From NCBI RefSeq assembly GCF_041381155.1, contig NC_091134.1, positions 53,951,944 through 54,015,943 on the forward strand: a stretch of DNA of 64,000 nt. The letters run 5' to 3'. The notes below the pieces were generated by a model. The model was not told the origin of the DNA. It worked only from the letters and a program-made list of their open reading frames with translations, and ran no database searches. The position numbers and the translations under genes were made by a program. This document shows, in pieces, positions 63,601 through 64,000 of the stretch (position 1 is its first letter; every line of letters begins with the position of its first letter). This stretch comes from Argopecten irradians. Lineage: Eukaryota; Mollusca; Bivalvia; Pectinida; Pectinidae.

Positions 63601-63948
63601 TTAATAGTTTATCCATTCATTTTAAGAATGGTTCAGACATCATTTGTCACATGTACCGCATATTTTAAAGACTTAAGTTTCCAACAACGTTAACCCCTGT
63701 TCACTATACCAAGAATGTGAAAATTTAATTTTATCATTATAAATTCGTCACAGCCCGGCCCGATCGTGCCTGATGCTGATTGTGGAGTCACCAAAGGTTG
63801 TTTCTCTGAATGTGACAGCAATGAAGATTGTATGTTCCAAGTGACGTGGCAGGAGGCTGGAGATTTTATAGACTTTACGATGTCACAGAACATCAGTGCT
63901 GAAGACAACGTGTGGATAGCCCTCGGTATATCGGACGATACCAACATG
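54609..63948 (+). CDS. Secreted multi-DOMON protein, at least five modules (3' end off-window)
   Basis: Signal exon 54609-54698 (MNRLFYACMLGLAVTVVGTA) is followed by repeats of a four-exon cassette. Module 1: 55344-55535, 55881-55976, 56166-56322, 56861-56970. Module 2: 57303-57497, 57845-57940, 58174-58327, 58844-58953. Module 3: 59379-59573, 59691-59786, 60175-60328, 61185-61294. Module 4: 61567-61761, 61879-61974, 62363-62516, 63372-63481. Module 5 starts 63754-63948. Each complete module is 555 nt (185 aa), and 835 codons are in the window. Within a module, exons 1-3 form the DOMON (DCGVTKGCF, TWQEAGDFIDFTMSQNIS, SDDTNM; then VVMCKEMNGSISVELGY; then FTCRFQRRKI) and exon 4 is a 37-aa Thr/Pro linker. 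Exon phases 0-0, 0-0, 0-1, 1-0 make the cassette symmetric. No membrane segment is seen before the window ends. The likely place is extracellular; function unknown. The DOMON His is absent in the complete modules. Confidence 0.88.
58097..58214 (+). repeat. 59-bp tandem duplication spanning a 3' splice site
   Basis: The stretch TGTGTACTGACTTTTCAG|AA followed by TACCAGT and ATCTTGTTAACA occurs at offset 59. The downstream acceptor gives the real exon (58174). The upstream acceptor would start an exon at 58115 that reads NTSYLVNKI and stops. Confidence 0.85.
60790..60930. repeat. Intronic hairpin element (first copy)
   Basis: The left arm TTATGGCTTGATTGAGAGGA...CACTATTGCCTCACAGTA pairs with the right arm TACCACGAGGCAATAGTG...CAACCAGGCCATAATAG, and inner GGAATAGTGCCCTCGG also has a partner. 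It is a roughly 140-bp imperfect palindrome, probably a MITE, between the third and fourth exons of module 3. Confidence 0.7.
62977..63117. repeat. Intronic hairpin element (second copy)
   Basis: Same palindrome as at 60790-60930, carried along by the module duplication rather than by a new insertion, since both flanks match. Confidence 0.75.
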
Positions 63949-64000
63949 GTAAGTGAATGTTAATTCGAAATAAACAAAAAGATAATTCTGATCTGAGAAA

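Larger units (their letters stand above)
59400..63947 (+). repeat. Near-identical 2188/2187-bp tandem duplication of a whole DOMON module
   Basis: Sequence from the first exon of module 3 to the first exon of module 4 recurs from module 4 to module 5, introns included. The offset is 2188 bp up to about 62830 and 2187 bp after a one-base indel in a T run. I spotted only about a dozen differences. Exons 3 and 4 of the two modules are identical and exon 2 differs at one silent site. Homology breaks off inside or just beside exon 1 at both outer ends. Confidence 0.92.

Overview
The window looks like AT-rich nuclear DNA of an invertebrate, most likely a lophotrochozoan and probably a bivalve mollusc. 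It has short exons (about 80-210 nt) with GT-AG introns, tRNA-derived SINEs, LINEs, many small inverted-repeat elements, and an expanded family of DOMON-domain genes. The organism call is an inference from gene and repeat style, not from a database match.

All but one of the protein-coding loci I can support belong to the DOMON family (FRRS1 / ferric-chelate-reductase-like). Most were rebuilt by joining exons whose splice sites and phases agree. Left to right: (1) 197-4981 (+), a DOMON plus cytochrome b561 ferric-reductase-like gene whose first exon is probably off-window. (2) 8137-10504 (+), a DOMON gene with a GPI-type tail, broken in its DOMON exon. (3) 14214-16440 (+), the intact sister copy, a 214-aa predicted GPI-anchored DOMON protein. 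(4) 19329-24010 (+), a third, decayed copy interrupted by a 5'-truncated LINE. (5) 27723-33476 (-), a second DOMON-b561 gene, with an in-frame TGA in its first b561 membrane exon and a 78-bp minisatellite made from its own last exon. (6) 37445-40894 (-), an intact 245-aa GPI-type DOMON gene with a TATA box and an upstream non-coding exon. (7) 49343-50521 (+), an intronless divergent seven-transmembrane receptor, the only unrelated gene. (8) 54609 to beyond 63948 (+), a secreted protein built from at least five DOMON modules of exactly 555 coding nt each, still expanding by a nearly identical 2.19-kb duplication.

The cluster suggests one ancestral module, a four-exon symmetric (0-0) DOMON cassette, used in three architectures: fused to a six-helix b561 electron-transfer domain, tethered by a lipid anchor, and strung into a long extracellular chain. 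The b561-linked copies keep a histidine near the end of the DOMON that could ligate heme. The anchored and chained copies have Tyr or Phe there, which suggests a change from electron transfer to a structural or binding role.

Spaces between genes hold repeats: two TTAA-flanked MITE families, a tRNA-SINE with a 12-bp target duplication plus a decayed reverse copy, two LINE remnants (one with a 2A-like motif), several dispersed repeat pairs, and a 1.68-kb foldback element at 34574-36256 whose arms are arrays of a short palindromic motif.
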